Assembly: GCA_947303715.1 (NCBI GenBank)
Contig: CAMYYY010000013.1
Location: 1 to 58,944, forward strand
Direction of reading: 5' to 3'
Length of the DNA stretch: 58,944 bases
Source: an uncultured Bacteroidales bacterium
GTDB taxonomy: Bacteria; Bacteroidota; Bacteroidia; Bacteroidales; Bacteroidaceae
Both the position numbers and the translations under genes were made by a program. The notes under the pieces are model-generated. The model ran no database searches, was not told where the DNA came from, and was given only the letters and a program-made list of their open reading frames with translations. Positions within the stretch are counted from its first letter, which is position 1. Each line of letters opens with the position of its first letter. Shown here in pieces: positions 42,601-50,698 of this stretch.

Positions 42601-44450
42601 AGGCTCTCGAAGACGCTATCGCCGTTGCTCAGAACAAGGCTAAGGAATATCTGGTCTACCAGGCTATTCAGCTCCAGACCGAGGACGAGAACGCTGCCGG
42701 CTACCTCTGGAGTAACGCTCCCGACGAGCGAGAAGGCCTGCATCCCGAAGATATGCTTGACGGCGACGTCAACACCTTCTTCCACAGCGATTGGCATGGC
42801 AAGGTTACTGAAACCCACTTCCTCCAGGCTAACCTCGGAGAGGGCAAGGGTCTGACGAACTTCGCCATCAACTACCATCGTCGTATGAACAACAACAACA
42901 ACCGTCCGACCGAGATCGTCATTAAGGGCTCCAACGACGGCGAGAACTGGACTGCTATCCGCACGCTGACGCAGGCTGACGACAACCTGCCCACCGTAGA
43001 GGGTAACGACAGCTACGTCTCTGGCCTCATCTCCGCTGACAAGGCTTACGAATACATTCGCTTCGACATCACGAAGACCAACAACAACACCATCTTCTTC
43101 ACCTTCTCCGAGTTCGGTATTTCCGACGTGAAGAAGGCTCCCGGTTACGACAGAATTATGGGTGCTGTTGCTGAGGCTAAGGTTATCCTCGACAATGCTG
43201 CTTCTACGAAGCCTGAACTTCGCGAGGCTCGCACCGAGCTGCTCCGCAAAGTCTTCGCCATCGAGGACGGTATCTATTATTTATATAATAAGGATAACGA
43301 CAAGTTCCTCAGCCGCGGCGCTGCTTGGGGTACCCAGGCTGCTCTTGGCGACTTCGGTCTGCCGTTCGTCGTTTCGACTCCCGAGGTTGGTATCACTTGG
43401 CTGAGCGCTATGGATTGGCAGGATTGCCACATTAGCCTTACCAACGGTACCGATGGAGGTACTTACGTTGACCAGACCAATGAAGGTGACCTTGTCTATG
43501 AGTACACCGGTGGTGAATACATCTTCAAGAACACGACATCCAACCAGTACCTCGCTATCGAGGACAACGAGAATACGAAGGCTCTCTACGGCCTCGGCGT
43601 ACACGGAACGGATGCTACGGCTCTCCGCTTCAAGCTCCTCTCCAAAGAAGAGTATGAGAAGATGGTTGCCGACCGCTTTGCTGCCGAAAAGGCTGCTGCT
43701 ATGCAGGAGGCTGGTATTGACGACCTCGAAGGCCTCTTCCAGATTGACAAGACCGACATGGTTCAGAGCGCATCCCTTACCAGCATCGATGGTTGGACTT
43801 GGACTCCCGGTTACTGCCGTGGCGGTGGCAATTTCGCCAGCAACGAGAACGGTACCGAGACATGGCAGGGCTGCGGCGTTCTCGCCCAGACTGTCGAAGG
43901 CCTGAAGGCTGGTCTCTACCGCGTCACCATCAACGGTTTCTACCGCATCGATGCCGAGCGTGTAAAGAACGTCGAATGGTTCAACGATGGTTATGCAATG
44001 TCCGCTGTTGTCTTCGCAGCTAACGGCAACAAGACCCGTATCAAGCCCGTCGGCGCTGAAGCTGTTATCAACGAAGCCGGTGACGGTATCTACCCGAACT
44101 GGATGTGGGAGGCTAAGGATTGCTTCGACAGAGGCCTGTACGTCAACGAGGTCTTTGCATACGTCGGTGAAGATGGCAAGCTGGACATCTCCGTTTACCA
44201 GCCCACTTGGAAGGGCGACTGCTGGCTGATGCTCGGCGGCGTCACTCTGACCTACTACTCCACCGAGGCTGAGGCTATCAACGGTGAGGAAGGCACGACT
44301 GGCATCAACAACGTTGCTGCTGAGGTTGTCAGCCGCTCCATCTACAACACCAATGGTGCTGAAATCGCTGAACCCGTCAAGGGCATCAACGTCGTCAAGA
44401 GCGTGATGAGCGACGGCTCCATCAAGGTTGAGAAGATCCTTGTGAAGTAA
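39627..44450 (+). CDS. Giant secreted protein with repeated F5/8C (discoidin)-like domains
   Basis: A 1607-residue surface protein. The start at 39627 gives the signal MTKSRLSAFLLAVALLVPSM; 39603 is an alternative. Two discoidin-like carbohydrate-binding domains (about 30-170 and 175-315) open it (YFRFTV..YSELHLKG, YFRYTV..YSELVLKG). Then come two copies of a larger unit: a beta-trefoil-like part (ARFYNPATENFLTQGNAWGT; about 464-620 and 845-1005) plus an F5/8C-like part (about 628-789 and 1010-1167). A third trefoil-like copy lies at about 1213-1341, with a jelly roll at 1375-1545. The C-terminus (SIYNTNGAEIAEPVKGINV...) is a T9SS-like tail. No catalytic motif seen; likely adhesive or glycan-binding. 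GCT, GGT and GTT codons are more common than in neighbours, suggesting high expression. Confidence 0.8.
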   Translation: MTKSRLSAFLLAVALLVPSMSVKAQYVDEETGITYTAIDGSKNGNEGFADACDGSVNTKFGTGDKPNWVIIQASAPVYLNGYTIFTANDNAAYTGRNPKDWTLEGSNDKYHWTLLTEVKDDQVLEDVNFTPFDFDVKTIEAFTYFRFTVKATKDAGAYMQYSELHLKGVEENPLTFKAVDGSAGFGNEGFENVVDGKTTTKFCTNTIPSWVIIEASVPLYLTGYTIYTANDTKGDPGRNPKDWTIEGSNDLENWALVTEVKNDQVLGATNFTPYDFSIATAEESYKYFRYTVLTNKGSGVMQYSELVLKGTTVPSSEIVQANGTTKFLWLPTDPAVGGHLTYVNGVGDELANDGLYLNGKAQNLNDLEASADAGHALITLDKVLTKGDVFVFTTAADKGSLHFVFSNGFEYDQAITGNQTSVAVPDGAVGSAAVIITRSEGADDAVVVKAIAEEAYTYTINSPWAGAEVGEYIARFYNPATENFLTQGNAWGTQATRGEAGLRFNLSKQEDGLYKIITCNYPNNQFGWDNSSGFYVDITNQAETHYSFEPAPGVTNTDRVVYVIKVSSVSRDGKNTLTGYLAANPDNTVVDVKDKIDEYCYWQLIDDTKRLPLEDAIKIAMAKAENAAFWQASDANADGYIWTNAQEPKEGPIANLLDGNTSTFFHSTWSEASETPYHYLAVDLGKGQSIKDFILSYTRRMNNNNNRPTEIVIAGSNDKETWNDFKTLTKEADALPTEEGDDSFTSEVISADQAYRYLKFTVTHTNNEATSGSSGSLFFTFSEFAVTAYPPLPDAQKDAIMAAIEETEALMNDPKASDKDLEDGVGALEQKVKDILAPSVESPFAGEAVGDGGYWAFYNPATANFLNQGNAYGTQATRANEGLRFTLTENEEGLYKIVTNKYPNNVFGWDDHSGFYVDITNQATTNLKFERVKTQDDGQYVYTIKVEAVSNSDASNTLTGYLATNADNTVVDVIDEVTPFAYWQLLDETAKQALEDAIAVAQNKAKEYLVYQAIQLQTEDENAAGYLWSNAPDEREGLHPEDMLDGDVNTFFHSDWHGKVTETHFLQANLGEGKGLTNFAINYHRRMNNNNNRPTEIVIKGSNDGENWTAIRTLTQADDNLPTVEGNDSYVSGLISADKAYEYIRFDITKTNNNTIFFTFSEFGISDVKKAPGYDRIMGAVAEAKVILDNAASTKPELREARTELLRKVFAIEDGIYYLYNKDNDKFLSRGAAWGTQAALGDFGLPFVVSTPEVGITWLSAMDWQDCHISLTNGTDGGTYVDQTNEGDLVYEYTGGEYIFKNTTSNQYLAIEDNENTKALYGLGVHGTDATALRFKLLSKEEYEKMVADRFAAEKAAAMQEAGIDDLEGLFQIDKTDMVQSASLTSIDGWTWTPGYCRGGGNFASNENGTETWQGCGVLAQTVEGLKAGLYRVTINGFYRIDAERVKNVEWFNDGYAMSAVVFAANGNKTRIKPVGAEAVINEAGDGIYPNWMWEAKDCFDRGLYVNEVFAYVGEDGKLDISVYQPTWKGDCWLMLGGVTLTYYSTEAEAINGEEGTTGINNVAAEVVSRSIYNTNGAEIAEPVKGINVVKSVMSDGSIKVEKILVK

Positions 44451-44481
44451 TCCATCAGGAGAACTCTTACAAATCAATCGC

Positions 44482-44509
44482 AGAGCGCGTCCCTAACCGG
44501 ACGCGCTCT
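44482..44509 (+). terminator. Terminator of the discoidin-domain gene
   Basis: An 11-bp perfect stem AGAGCGCGTCC / GGACGCGCTCT with a 6-nt loop, followed by CCATTTTACC, 31 bp after the stop codon. Confidence 0.85.
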
Positions 44510-44552
44510 CCATTTTACCCCCTCCTTTCTTGCAAGGAAAAGGAATAATGAC

Positions 44553-44560
44553 TACCTTTG
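44553..44560 (+). promoter_or_regulatory. -7 promoter box for the small lipoprotein
   Basis: TACCTTTG, 21 bp before the ATG at 44582. An upstream TTTC/TTGC stretch at 44527-44533 may serve as the -33 element. Confidence 0.6.
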
Positions 44561-44581
44561 CACGGATTAATGACAAAGACG

Positions 44582-45118
44582 ATGAAAAAAGGTACGAAAA
44601 GCCTCTTTGCCCTCTGCGGCATACTGATGCTTTGCCTGAGTTCCTGCACCAGCGACTACAAGGAATTCTGCACGCAGTATCAGGTGTCGTTTTCGTGCGA
44701 CATCACCAATGTCCCTTATAACGCGGTGAACAGCATGGGGCAGTTCATTACCGTTCGTAAAAAGACGGGGAGCACGTCCTGTACCGTCTATAATCCCTCG
44801 CTGGGAAAGACCACGGAAGTTCCTCTTTCCGAAGTGGAGATCCGCTCGTTCTCCCTTGGGCTTGGCGGACTTATCTTAGGGCGGCCCTACTTCGGCGACG
44901 GCAAATCGGCGGTCTATGCCTACGACCTCGCCTGCCCCGCCTGCGACAAAGCCTCTTCGCGCCTCAACCTCGACACGCAGGGCAACGCCACCTGCCCGAA
45001 GTGCGACAACGTCTATGACCTCAACAACGGAGGCCTCGTCGTCGAAGGCGAAGGGCGTCCCCTCTACCGCTATCGCGTCACCCAATCCTCCGTCAGCACG
45101 CTCTTTGTCCACAACTGA
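44582..45118 (+). CDS. Lipoprotein with Rieske-like CxxC...CxxC segment
   Basis: A 178-residue lipoprotein (signal MKKGTKSLFALCGILMLCLS, lipobox SSC). The mature protein is beta-rich. It holds LACPACDKASSRLNLD...ATCPKCDNVYDL, two CxxC pairs about 20 residues apart, in the position of a Rieske iron-sulfur cluster but with Cys instead of His in the second place of each pair. A zinc-ribbon role is therefore likelier than a 2Fe-2S cluster. Related small Bacteroidales proteins are often annotated as ferredoxin or nitrite reductase subunits. Function unknown. ATG 44570 would leave almost no leader after the promoter, so 44582 is chosen. Confidence 0.75.
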   Translation: MKKGTKSLFALCGILMLCLSSCTSDYKEFCTQYQVSFSCDITNVPYNAVNSMGQFITVRKKTGSTSCTVYNPSLGKTTEVPLSEVEIRSFSLGLGGLILGRPYFGDGKSAVYAYDLACPACDKASSRLNLDTQGNATCPKCDNVYDLNNGGLVVEGEGRPLYRYRVTQSSVSTLFVHN

Positions 45119-45156
45119 GCGGATAGAATAGGGGGCTGAGCGGATAGAATAGGCGA
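45115..45156. repeat. 21-bp direct repeat, 2 units
   Basis: CTGAGCGGATAGAATAGG begins at 45115 and 45136 (21 bp apart). The first copy includes the stop codon (TGA) of the lipoprotein gene. Confidence 0.75.
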
Positions 45157-45201
45157 AAAACCGAAGGAAAAGGCCTGCTGTTTTCGCAGCGTTTGAATCT
45201 A

Positions 45202-45271
45202 TTTATAAACAGCGCCCGTGTTTATATAAACAGGGGCCGTGTTTATATAAACTGCGCCCCTGTTTATAAAC
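45202..45271. repeat. Palindromic tandem array, 19-21 bp period
   Basis: TTTATAAAC / TTTATATAAAC cores begin at 45202, 45221, 45242 and 45263 (periods 19, 21, 21), with 10-bp GC-rich spacers (AGCGCCCGTG, AGGGGCCGTG, TGCGCCCCTG). The core is palindromic. The 315-bp gap between the lipoprotein gene and tRNA-Glu holds this, the previous repeat and the tRNA promoter. Confidence 0.8.
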
Positions 45272-45382
45272 CACGTAAGCGAATGGGAAAAAGGTATCAG
45301 GCAAAAAATGATTATCCGCAGACGTGCAACAAGGGGTTATTTGAGAAAATCGGGAGATTTTTCAGAAAATGTTCTAAAAATT

Positions 45383-45414
45383 TTTGTTCAATAGAAAAAA
45401 ATGCCTTACCTTTG
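45383..45414 (+). promoter_or_regulatory. Promoter of tRNA-Glu and rpsT
   Basis: TTTG (45383-45386), exactly 20 bp, TACCTTTG (45407-45414). Transcription would begin about 12 nt before the tRNA. Confidence 0.85.
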
Positions 45415-45433
45415 CACCCGCTTTTGCAGAAAC

Positions 45434-45505
45434 GGCGCCATCGTCTATCGGTTAGGACGTAAGATTTTCATTCTTAAAAGCGGGGTTCGATTCCCCGTGG
45501 CGCTA
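45434..45505 (+). tRNA. tRNA-Glu (anticodon TTC)
   Basis: All arms fold: acceptor GGCGCCA with TGGCGCT (first pair G-T), D-arm, anticodon stem TAAGA/TCTTA with loop TTTTCAT giving anticodon TTC, and T-arm GGGGT-TCGATTC-CCC. The 3' CCA is not encoded, as is usual in this phylum. It lies 33 bp before rpsT and probably shares its transcript. Confidence 0.95.
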
Positions 45506-45538
45506 CAAAGTATATTAAATAAGGAATAAAGAAAAAAC

Positions 45539-45790
45539 ATGGCAAATCACAAATCGTCACTGAAGAGAATCCGTCAGACCGAGACTCGCAGACTGCGCAA
45601 CCGCTACTATGCCAAGACCATGCGCAACGCCGTCCGCAAGCTCCGCGCTACCACCGACAAGGCTGAGGCACAGGCTATGTACCCCACCGTACAGAAGATG
45701 CTTGACAAGCTGGCCAAGAAGCGCATCATCCACAAGAACAAGGCTTCCAACCTGAAGTCGAAGTTGTGCGCACACATCGCCAAGCTTTGA
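45539..45790 (+). CDS. rpsT: 30S ribosomal protein S20
   Basis: An 83-residue, strongly basic helical protein that binds 16S rRNA in the small subunit. It opens [20 protein letters not shown] and ends [18 protein letters not shown], the family signature. Length is normal. It follows tRNA-Glu and is closed by its own terminator. Confidence 0.97.
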   Translation: MANHKSSLKRIRQTETRRLRNRYYAKTMRNAVRKLRATTDKAEAQAMYPTVQKMLDKLAKKRIIHKNKASNLKSKLCAHIAKL

Positions 45791-45830
45791 TTGGTGTACA
45801 ACCTTATCCTAAACTGAATGAGATAGCGTA

Positions 45831-45860
45831 AGGCCGGAAGCGTGATGTTCCGGCCTTTTG
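45831..45860 (+). terminator. Terminator after rpsT
   Basis: AGGCCGGAA pairs with TTCCGGCCT around an 8-nt loop and is followed by a T run (TTTT), 40 bp after the stop codon. Confidence 0.9.
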
Positions 45861-45926
45861 CAGCAGAAAAGATTAGATGTGGCAACATAATGTCTAACGT
45901 AATTAAAACAACAAATTATTAACAAC

Positions 45927-47741
45927 ATGGAAGAAGAGATTAAGAATGTAGCTCCCATTGAGGAATTCGACTGGGAAGCCTACGAGAAGGGCGACACGCA
46001 AGGCGCAGCCGCCAAGGAAGAACAGGAAAGGGCGTATGACAATACGCTGAACAAGGTGGCCGAGAACGAGGTCGTAGAAGGCACCGTCATCGCCATCAAC
46101 AAACGCGAAGTAATCGTCAACATCGGTTACAAATCCGACGGCATCATTCCCCTGAATGAGTTCCGTTACAACCCTGACCTGAAAGTCGGCGACAAGGTAG
46201 AAGTCTACATTGAGAACCAGGAAGACAAGAAAGGTCAGCTCATCCTCTCACACAAGAAAGCACGTGCATCTAAATCCTGGGAGCGTGTCAATCAGGCTCT
46301 CGAGAACGACGAGATCGTCAAGGGTTACGTCAAGTGCCGCACGAAGGGCGGTATGATTGTCGATGTATTCGGCATCGAAGCCTTCCTTCCCGGCTCGCAG
46401 ATCGACGTCAAGCCCATCCGCGACTACGACGTCTTCGTCGACAAGACCATGGAGTTCAAGATCGTCAAGATCAATCAGGACTACCGCAACGTCGTCGTTT
46501 CCCACAAGGCCCTCATCGAGGCAGAGCTCGAGGCCCAGAAGAAGGAAATCATCAGCCATCTGGAGAAGGGTCAGATCCTCGAGGGAACCGTCAAGAACAT
46601 CACCTCCTACGGCGTATTCATCGACCTGGGCGGCGTGGACGGTCTCATCCATATCACCGACCTCAGCTGGGGCCGCGTCAGTGATCCGAAGGAAATCGTC
46701 GAGCTTGATCAGAAGATCAACGTCGTCATCCTTGACTTCGACGATGAGAAGAAGCGCATCGCCCTCGGTCTGAAGCAACTCACCCCACATCCTTGGGATG
46801 CTCTCGATCCCAACCTCAAGGTGGGCGACAAGGTGAAGGGCAAGGTGGTCGTCATGGCCGACTATGGCGCATTCGTCGAGATTGCTCCGGGCGTCGAAGG
46901 CCTCATCCACGTCAGCGAAATGAGCTGGAGCCAGCATCTGCGCAGCGCTCAGGACTTCATGTCCGTAGGCGACGAAGTGGAAGCCGTTATCCTCACTCTC
47001 GACCGCGACGAGCGCAAGATGTCCCTCGGCATCAAGCAGCTCAAGGAAGATCCCTGGACGAACATCGAGGAGCGCTACCCCGTCGGCAGCAAGCACACCG
47101 CTCGCGTCCGCAACTTCACCAACTTCGGCATCTTTGTCGAAGTGGAGGAAGGCGTCGATGGCCTCATCCACGTCAGCGACCTCAGCTGGACCAAGAAGGT
47201 CAAGCACCCGTCGGAGTTCACGCAGATTGGCGCTGAGCTCGACGTCGTCGTGCTGGAGATAGACAAGGACAACCGTCGTCTCAGCCTCGGCCACAAGCAG
47301 CTTGAGGAGAATCCCTGGGAAGCTCTCGAAGACAGCTTCGCCGTCGATTCCATCCACGAAGGCACCATCACCGAAGTTATTGACAAGGGTGCCGTCATCA
47401 GCCTCGCTGAAGGCGTTGAAGGCTTTGCCACTCCCAAGCACCTCGTCAAGGAAGACGGTACGCAAGCTCAGCTGGGCGAGAAGCTCCAGTTCAAGGTTAT
47501 CGAGTTCAACAAGGATGCCAAGCGCATCATCCTCAGCCACAGCCGCATCTTCGAGGATGCCGAGCGTGCTGCCGAGCGTGCCGAGAAGAAGGCCGCTGCT
47601 GCCGCCAAGCGTGCTGAGCGTGCTGCCGCCAACGCAGCCCGCGAGGACGAGCCCGTCATCGAGAACAAGGCCGCTGCCACCACTCTGGGCGACATTGATG
47701 CCCTGGCAGCTCTGAAGCAGCAGTTGGAGGAAGGCAAGTAA
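45927..47741 (+). CDS. rpsA: 30S ribosomal protein S1
   Basis: A 604-residue protein with six S1 RNA-binding repeats. Repeat starts include VVEGTVIAINKREVIVNIG (about 48), VKGYVKCRTKGGMIVDVFG (about 133), LEGTVKNITSYGVFIDLGG (about 217), VKGKVVVMADYGAFVEIAP, TARVRNFTNFGIFVEVEEG and HEGTITEVIDKGAVISLAEG. S1 helps mRNAs with weak Shine-Dalgarno sequences bind the ribosome, relevant here as most leaders lack one. The Ala/Arg/Lys/Glu-rich C-terminal tail (about 545-575, AERAEKKAAAAAKRAER) is common in Bacteroidota S1. Confidence 0.96.
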   Translation: MEEEIKNVAPIEEFDWEAYEKGDTQGAAAKEEQERAYDNTLNKVAENEVVEGTVIAINKREVIVNIGYKSDGIIPLNEFRYNPDLKVGDKVEVYIENQEDKKGQLILSHKKARASKSWERVNQALENDEIVKGYVKCRTKGGMIVDVFGIEAFLPGSQIDVKPIRDYDVFVDKTMEFKIVKINQDYRNVVVSHKALIEAELEAQKKEIISHLEKGQILEGTVKNITSYGVFIDLGGVDGLIHITDLSWGRVSDPKEIVELDQKINVVILDFDDEKKRIALGLKQLTPHPWDALDPNLKVGDKVKGKVVVMADYGAFVEIAPGVEGLIHVSEMSWSQHLRSAQDFMSVGDEVEAVILTLDRDERKMSLGIKQLKEDPWTNIEERYPVGSKHTARVRNFTNFGIFVEVEEGVDGLIHVSDLSWTKKVKHPSEFTQIGAELDVVVLEIDKDNRRLSLGHKQLEENPWEALEDSFAVDSIHEGTITEVIDKGAVISLAEGVEGFATPKHLVKEDGTQAQLGEKLQFKVIEFNKDAKRIILSHSRIFEDAERAAERAEKKAAAAAKRAERAAANAAREDEPVIENKAAATTLGDIDALAALKQQLEEGK

Positions 47742-47763
47742 ACCACTACTTCCCTTCGCAGAA

Positions 47764-47802
47764 AAACGGGGAACAGCCTGATGGCCGTTCCCCGTTTCAT
47801 TT
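47764..47802 (+). terminator. Terminator after rpsA
   Basis: AAACGGGGAAC pairs with GTTCCCCGTTT around a 12-nt loop, followed by CATTTTACC. It lies between the convergent rpsA and DUF4838 genes and may act on both. Confidence 0.8.
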
Positions 47803-47815
47803 TACCTTTGCCTGT

Positions 47816-49672
47816 TTACTTCGCCTCGCCTTCGTTGGCTTCGCGGGCGATGCGGGCAAATTTCTCCAGATAAGAATCGACGTTGATGGAGGGATTAAAC
47901 TCCGTCATCTGCTTATAACCCTCGCGACGCGCCACCTTTTCAAAGAGGACGTCGGCACCATCGCGAATACCCTCCTGAGGCATACGCTCCATCTGCAAGA
48001 GGCAAAGCGGGAACTCAGCAGTCTCTACGCGAGCCACCAGCGCAGAGTCTTTGGCGACAGCTGCCTTCGCCTCGGCAAAAATACGGCGTCCCTCGCGGAT
48101 GAACTCCTCCGTAAACATAGCGTGGCCTGTAGTGGCGTAGCAATTCGTGTGCATATCGGGGCGACGAAGGATGCTATCCTCAAGCGCAAGATAGTCGCGG
48201 ACATATCGCCCTGCTGCGCCGTAGTAGCCATCCGTAAAGTCGCGGATGATGGCCTCCACATCGGCATCAGGATTCCACATCAGCTTTGAGAGAAGATAGC
48301 TACGCAGCTCACGCAACTCGCAGGTGGGCGTCTGGTAGTCGCCCTCCTCCAATATACCGATGGCGTGGTTGTCGCGGAAGTCCTGGATATGGCTCTGCAT
48401 CGTGCGCCAGTTGGCAACGGGCAGACAATAAAGCGCAAAGTCCGTCACATAATCCCAGATATACAGATGAGGAGCTATGCTACCCCACGCCTCCAAGTCG
48501 CGAAGGAACTCGCGGTTCTGGTCGCACTCGTCGTAACCGTGCAACAAGCAGCACTCGATACTGCAAAGGCGGATGACGACATTTTCGCGCGGAACGATGC
48601 CCGTTGGCGCATGGCGCGTGTACTGGTAGGCAAAGGTGCCGATGAACTTGTCGGGGAATTCATCCTTGACGGCATCGGCCACTTGATTGACAAACCACAC
48701 CATAAGGCCCGATTCGCCGCCATACCTTTGGACAATGGCTTGGCAGGAGTCGCATTGGCAGGGCAGCATATCGTCGTTCTGCTCCATGGAATAGATAAGG
48801 AAATCGGGTTCGCGGCGCATGACATCCCGAATCTTCTCCGTACAGATGCGCAACACATCGGGATTGGAGAGACAGAGCTGCGTATAGCCGCTTTGGCGTT
48901 GTCCGTCGCGAAGGCTGAAGTACTCGGGATGCGTCTCGTAGTACTCGCTCGGAGAAATGAAGGAACCCATGGCGTGCACTCCCCAATAGCCCTCGGCGGT
49001 ACCCGCAAGAGTAGGGCCTCCTCGCTGCGGAGTGGCGGAAGGCTTCTTATCCGGATCGGGAAGACGGACAAAGTTGTTGCGCAACCGGGCAGAAAAAGCC
49101 GGAATCGTACGCGCATCGTAGACGCAGTTGTCGCGAATCTGAATGCCGGGCGTCTCGTGGCAGTAGAGCGCAGGCTCGCCCTTTCGTTTGCTATTAAAAC
49201 GCCACGCCTTTCGCTTCGGCGCTACGCTGACCGTCGCCGAATACCAACGGCAATCCAGTTTCTCCTCGAGGAACGAATAGACGCTGTAGAGCGTGCCACG
49301 CTTGCATCCGCCCCAAAAGAGGATGTCTCCGCCCACGTTCTGCCACGTGAAGGCGTCGTCACGATCGTCGGGACGCTTAGCATCGGGTACGAGCTCAGCC
49401 GTCAGCTTATTGTAGCCCACTATCAGGCGATGCCCTGGGCGCCCCGAATCGACGCTGGAAACGATGGGCAGCTCCACACCGCTCACCTCGCGGAGCCAGT
49501 CGCGCAGTTCCTGAGCCGCATAGCGTTCCGATGCCGGCGCATCAGCATCCAATACAATTGTGTAAGAAGACGTGCCGCTGCGGAACAACACATGACGATT
49601 CGTACACGACACCAATAACCCTGCGCCGCAGACAAGGGTGGCGGCAAACACCCAGTTCTTCATCTTTTTCAT
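47816..49672 (-). CDS. DUF4838 lipoprotein (GH67-like N-terminus)
   Basis: A 618-residue lipoprotein (signal MKNWVFAATLVCGAGLLVS, then Cys). The N-terminal 130 residues look like the small domain found before alpha-glucuronidases and other glycosidases (YTIVLDADAPASERYAAQEL). The remainder is a DUF4838-type barrel (YSMEQNDDMLPCQCDSCQAI, ENVVIRLCSIECCLLH, LYIWDYVTDFALYCLP) with a helical C-terminus. Conserved acidic residues in NDD and in the IWDYV segment suggest a glycosidase-like active site, but no activity is established. The start at 49672 is chosen for its Lys-rich n-region; upstream codons lack one. Confidence 0.82.
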   Translation of the reverse strand: MKKMKNWVFAATLVCGAGLLVSCTNRHVLFRSGTSSYTIVLDADAPASERYAAQELRDWLREVSGVELPIVSSVDSGRPGHRLIVGYNKLTAELVPDAKRPDDRDDAFTWQNVGGDILFWGGCKRGTLYSVYSFLEEKLDCRWYSATVSVAPKRKAWRFNSKRKGEPALYCHETPGIQIRDNCVYDARTIPAFSARLRNNFVRLPDPDKKPSATPQRGGPTLAGTAEGYWGVHAMGSFISPSEYYETHPEYFSLRDGQRQSGYTQLCLSNPDVLRICTEKIRDVMRREPDFLIYSMEQNDDMLPCQCDSCQAIVQRYGGESGLMVWFVNQVADAVKDEFPDKFIGTFAYQYTRHAPTGIVPRENVVIRLCSIECCLLHGYDECDQNREFLRDLEAWGSIAPHLYIWDYVTDFALYCLPVANWRTMQSHIQDFRDNHAIGILEEGDYQTPTCELRELRSYLLSKLMWNPDADVEAIIRDFTDGYYGAAGRYVRDYLALEDSILRRPDMHTNCYATTGHAMFTEEFIREGRRIFAEAKAAVAKDSALVARVETAEFPLCLLQMERMPQEGIRDGADVLFEKVARREGYKQMTEFNPSINVDSYLEKFARIAREANEGEAK

Positions 49673-49826
49673 CGTATTATCCGATTTTTCTCCTGCAAAA
49701 TAAGCACTTTCTATCCGTTTTTCCAAGACGAAGCGGAGGTTTTTCTACATTTTTTACCCTTCATTAAGGAATGCAGAAAGAACGGAAAGAACGTTAAGGG
49801 ATGCAGGAGGATTCTGAGGGATTACG

Positions 49827-49834
49827 TACTTTTG
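49827..49834 (+). promoter_or_regulatory. -7 promoter box upstream of the regulatory-like protein
   Basis: TACTTTTG, 30 bp before the ATG at 49865. No clear TTTG at 20 bp upstream. Confidence 0.45.
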
Positions 49835-49864
49835 CCTCACTATTAATAACAGGAGACAGACAAT

Positions 49865-50692
49865 ATGCAGTACATCAAAAGAATCCTTATCCTTTGGGCA
49901 TTAGGGACAGTCGTATTTACCGCCATGGCGCAGATTCTCGTGAAAGGAAAAGTAGTGAACGAACGGGGCGAGAGCGTGGAATACGTCAGCATCGGTTTCG
50001 AAGCGGATAGCGTGGGAACCATCTCGGATGCTGATGGGCAGTTTGCCATAACCCTCCCAGCCGACAGGCGAAAGGGCTTGCTGTTCAGCCATGTGGCGTA
50101 TCAACTGGAGAAGATTCCCTACGCCGTTTATGCTCAGGACAAAGGAGATTTGACCATCGTCCTGAAGGATAAGGTAGTGGGGCTGACGGAGGTAGTTATC
50201 GGCAAAGACCCTCAGCTCAAGACCATCGTTGGCAAGGGCGTCGTCCCGCCAGCCGCTATCATCGGGCTTTCTGGAACAGGCCATCAGGACGCCAAGGAGT
50301 GGGGGTTTGTCTTTCAAAACCGGCACGACTATATGATTAGCGACATCCTGCTGACGGTTTCCAGTTGTGAATTTCTGAAATGCACGCTCAGCATGAACTT
50401 GTACGAGGTACACGACGGGCAGTTCATGAACATCCTCAACAAACCTCTTTATCAGAAAATCTATAAATCAGACGGAAAGCGGACGCTGGACTTTGTGCCC
50501 GAGGAAACCTTACTGCTGAAGCGACGGACAAAATACTTCGTCAGCATCTCGTGCGTGGACACCTACGACGAGGAAAACATCATCTACTTCCCCTGCCAGT
50601 TCCGCAACAGCTACATCCGTGTCATGCCTGAGGGCGAGAAGGAAAAGCTGCCCGTAGGCCCCGTCATCATCGTTAAGGGATTTGAGGTATAG
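49865..50692 (+). CDS. Secreted protein with carboxypeptidase-regulatory-like domain
   Basis: A 275-residue protein with a signal peptide (MQYIKRILILWALGTVVFTAMA). Residues about 25-105 are a CarboxypepD_reg-like or TonB-receptor plug-like Ig fold (VKGKVVNERGESVEYVSIGFE, GTISDADGQFAITLP, LTIVLKDKVVGLTEVVIG). The C-terminal half (about 120-275) is beta-rich, without recognised motifs. In this phylum the domain sits at the front of SusC-type receptors; here it stands alone. It ends only 6 bp from the convergent fasciclin gene. Confidence 0.75.
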   Translation: MQYIKRILILWALGTVVFTAMAQILVKGKVVNERGESVEYVSIGFEADSVGTISDADGQFAITLPADRRKGLLFSHVAYQLEKIPYAVYAQDKGDLTIVLKDKVVGLTEVVIGKDPQLKTIVGKGVVPPAAIIGLSGTGHQDAKEWGFVFQNRHDYMISDILLTVSSCEFLKCTLSMNLYEVHDGQFMNILNKPLYQKIYKSDGKRTLDFVPEETLLLKRRTKYFVSISCVDTYDEENIIYFPCQFRNSYIRVMPEGEKEKLPVGPVIIVKGFEV

Positions 50693-50698
50693 AAAAAT

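Noticed and set aside
40518..42878. Long minus-strand open frame opposite the discoidin protein
   Set aside because: It is a shadow of the real gene caused by codon bias; the plus strand has the signal peptide, domains, promoter and terminator.
45193..45462. Plus-strand open frame before tRNA-Glu
   Set aside because: It overlaps the palindromic array, the tRNA promoter and the tRNA itself.
46248..47540. Long minus-strand frame opposite rpsA
   Set aside because: Shadow of the six S1 repeats; the rpsA reading is certain.
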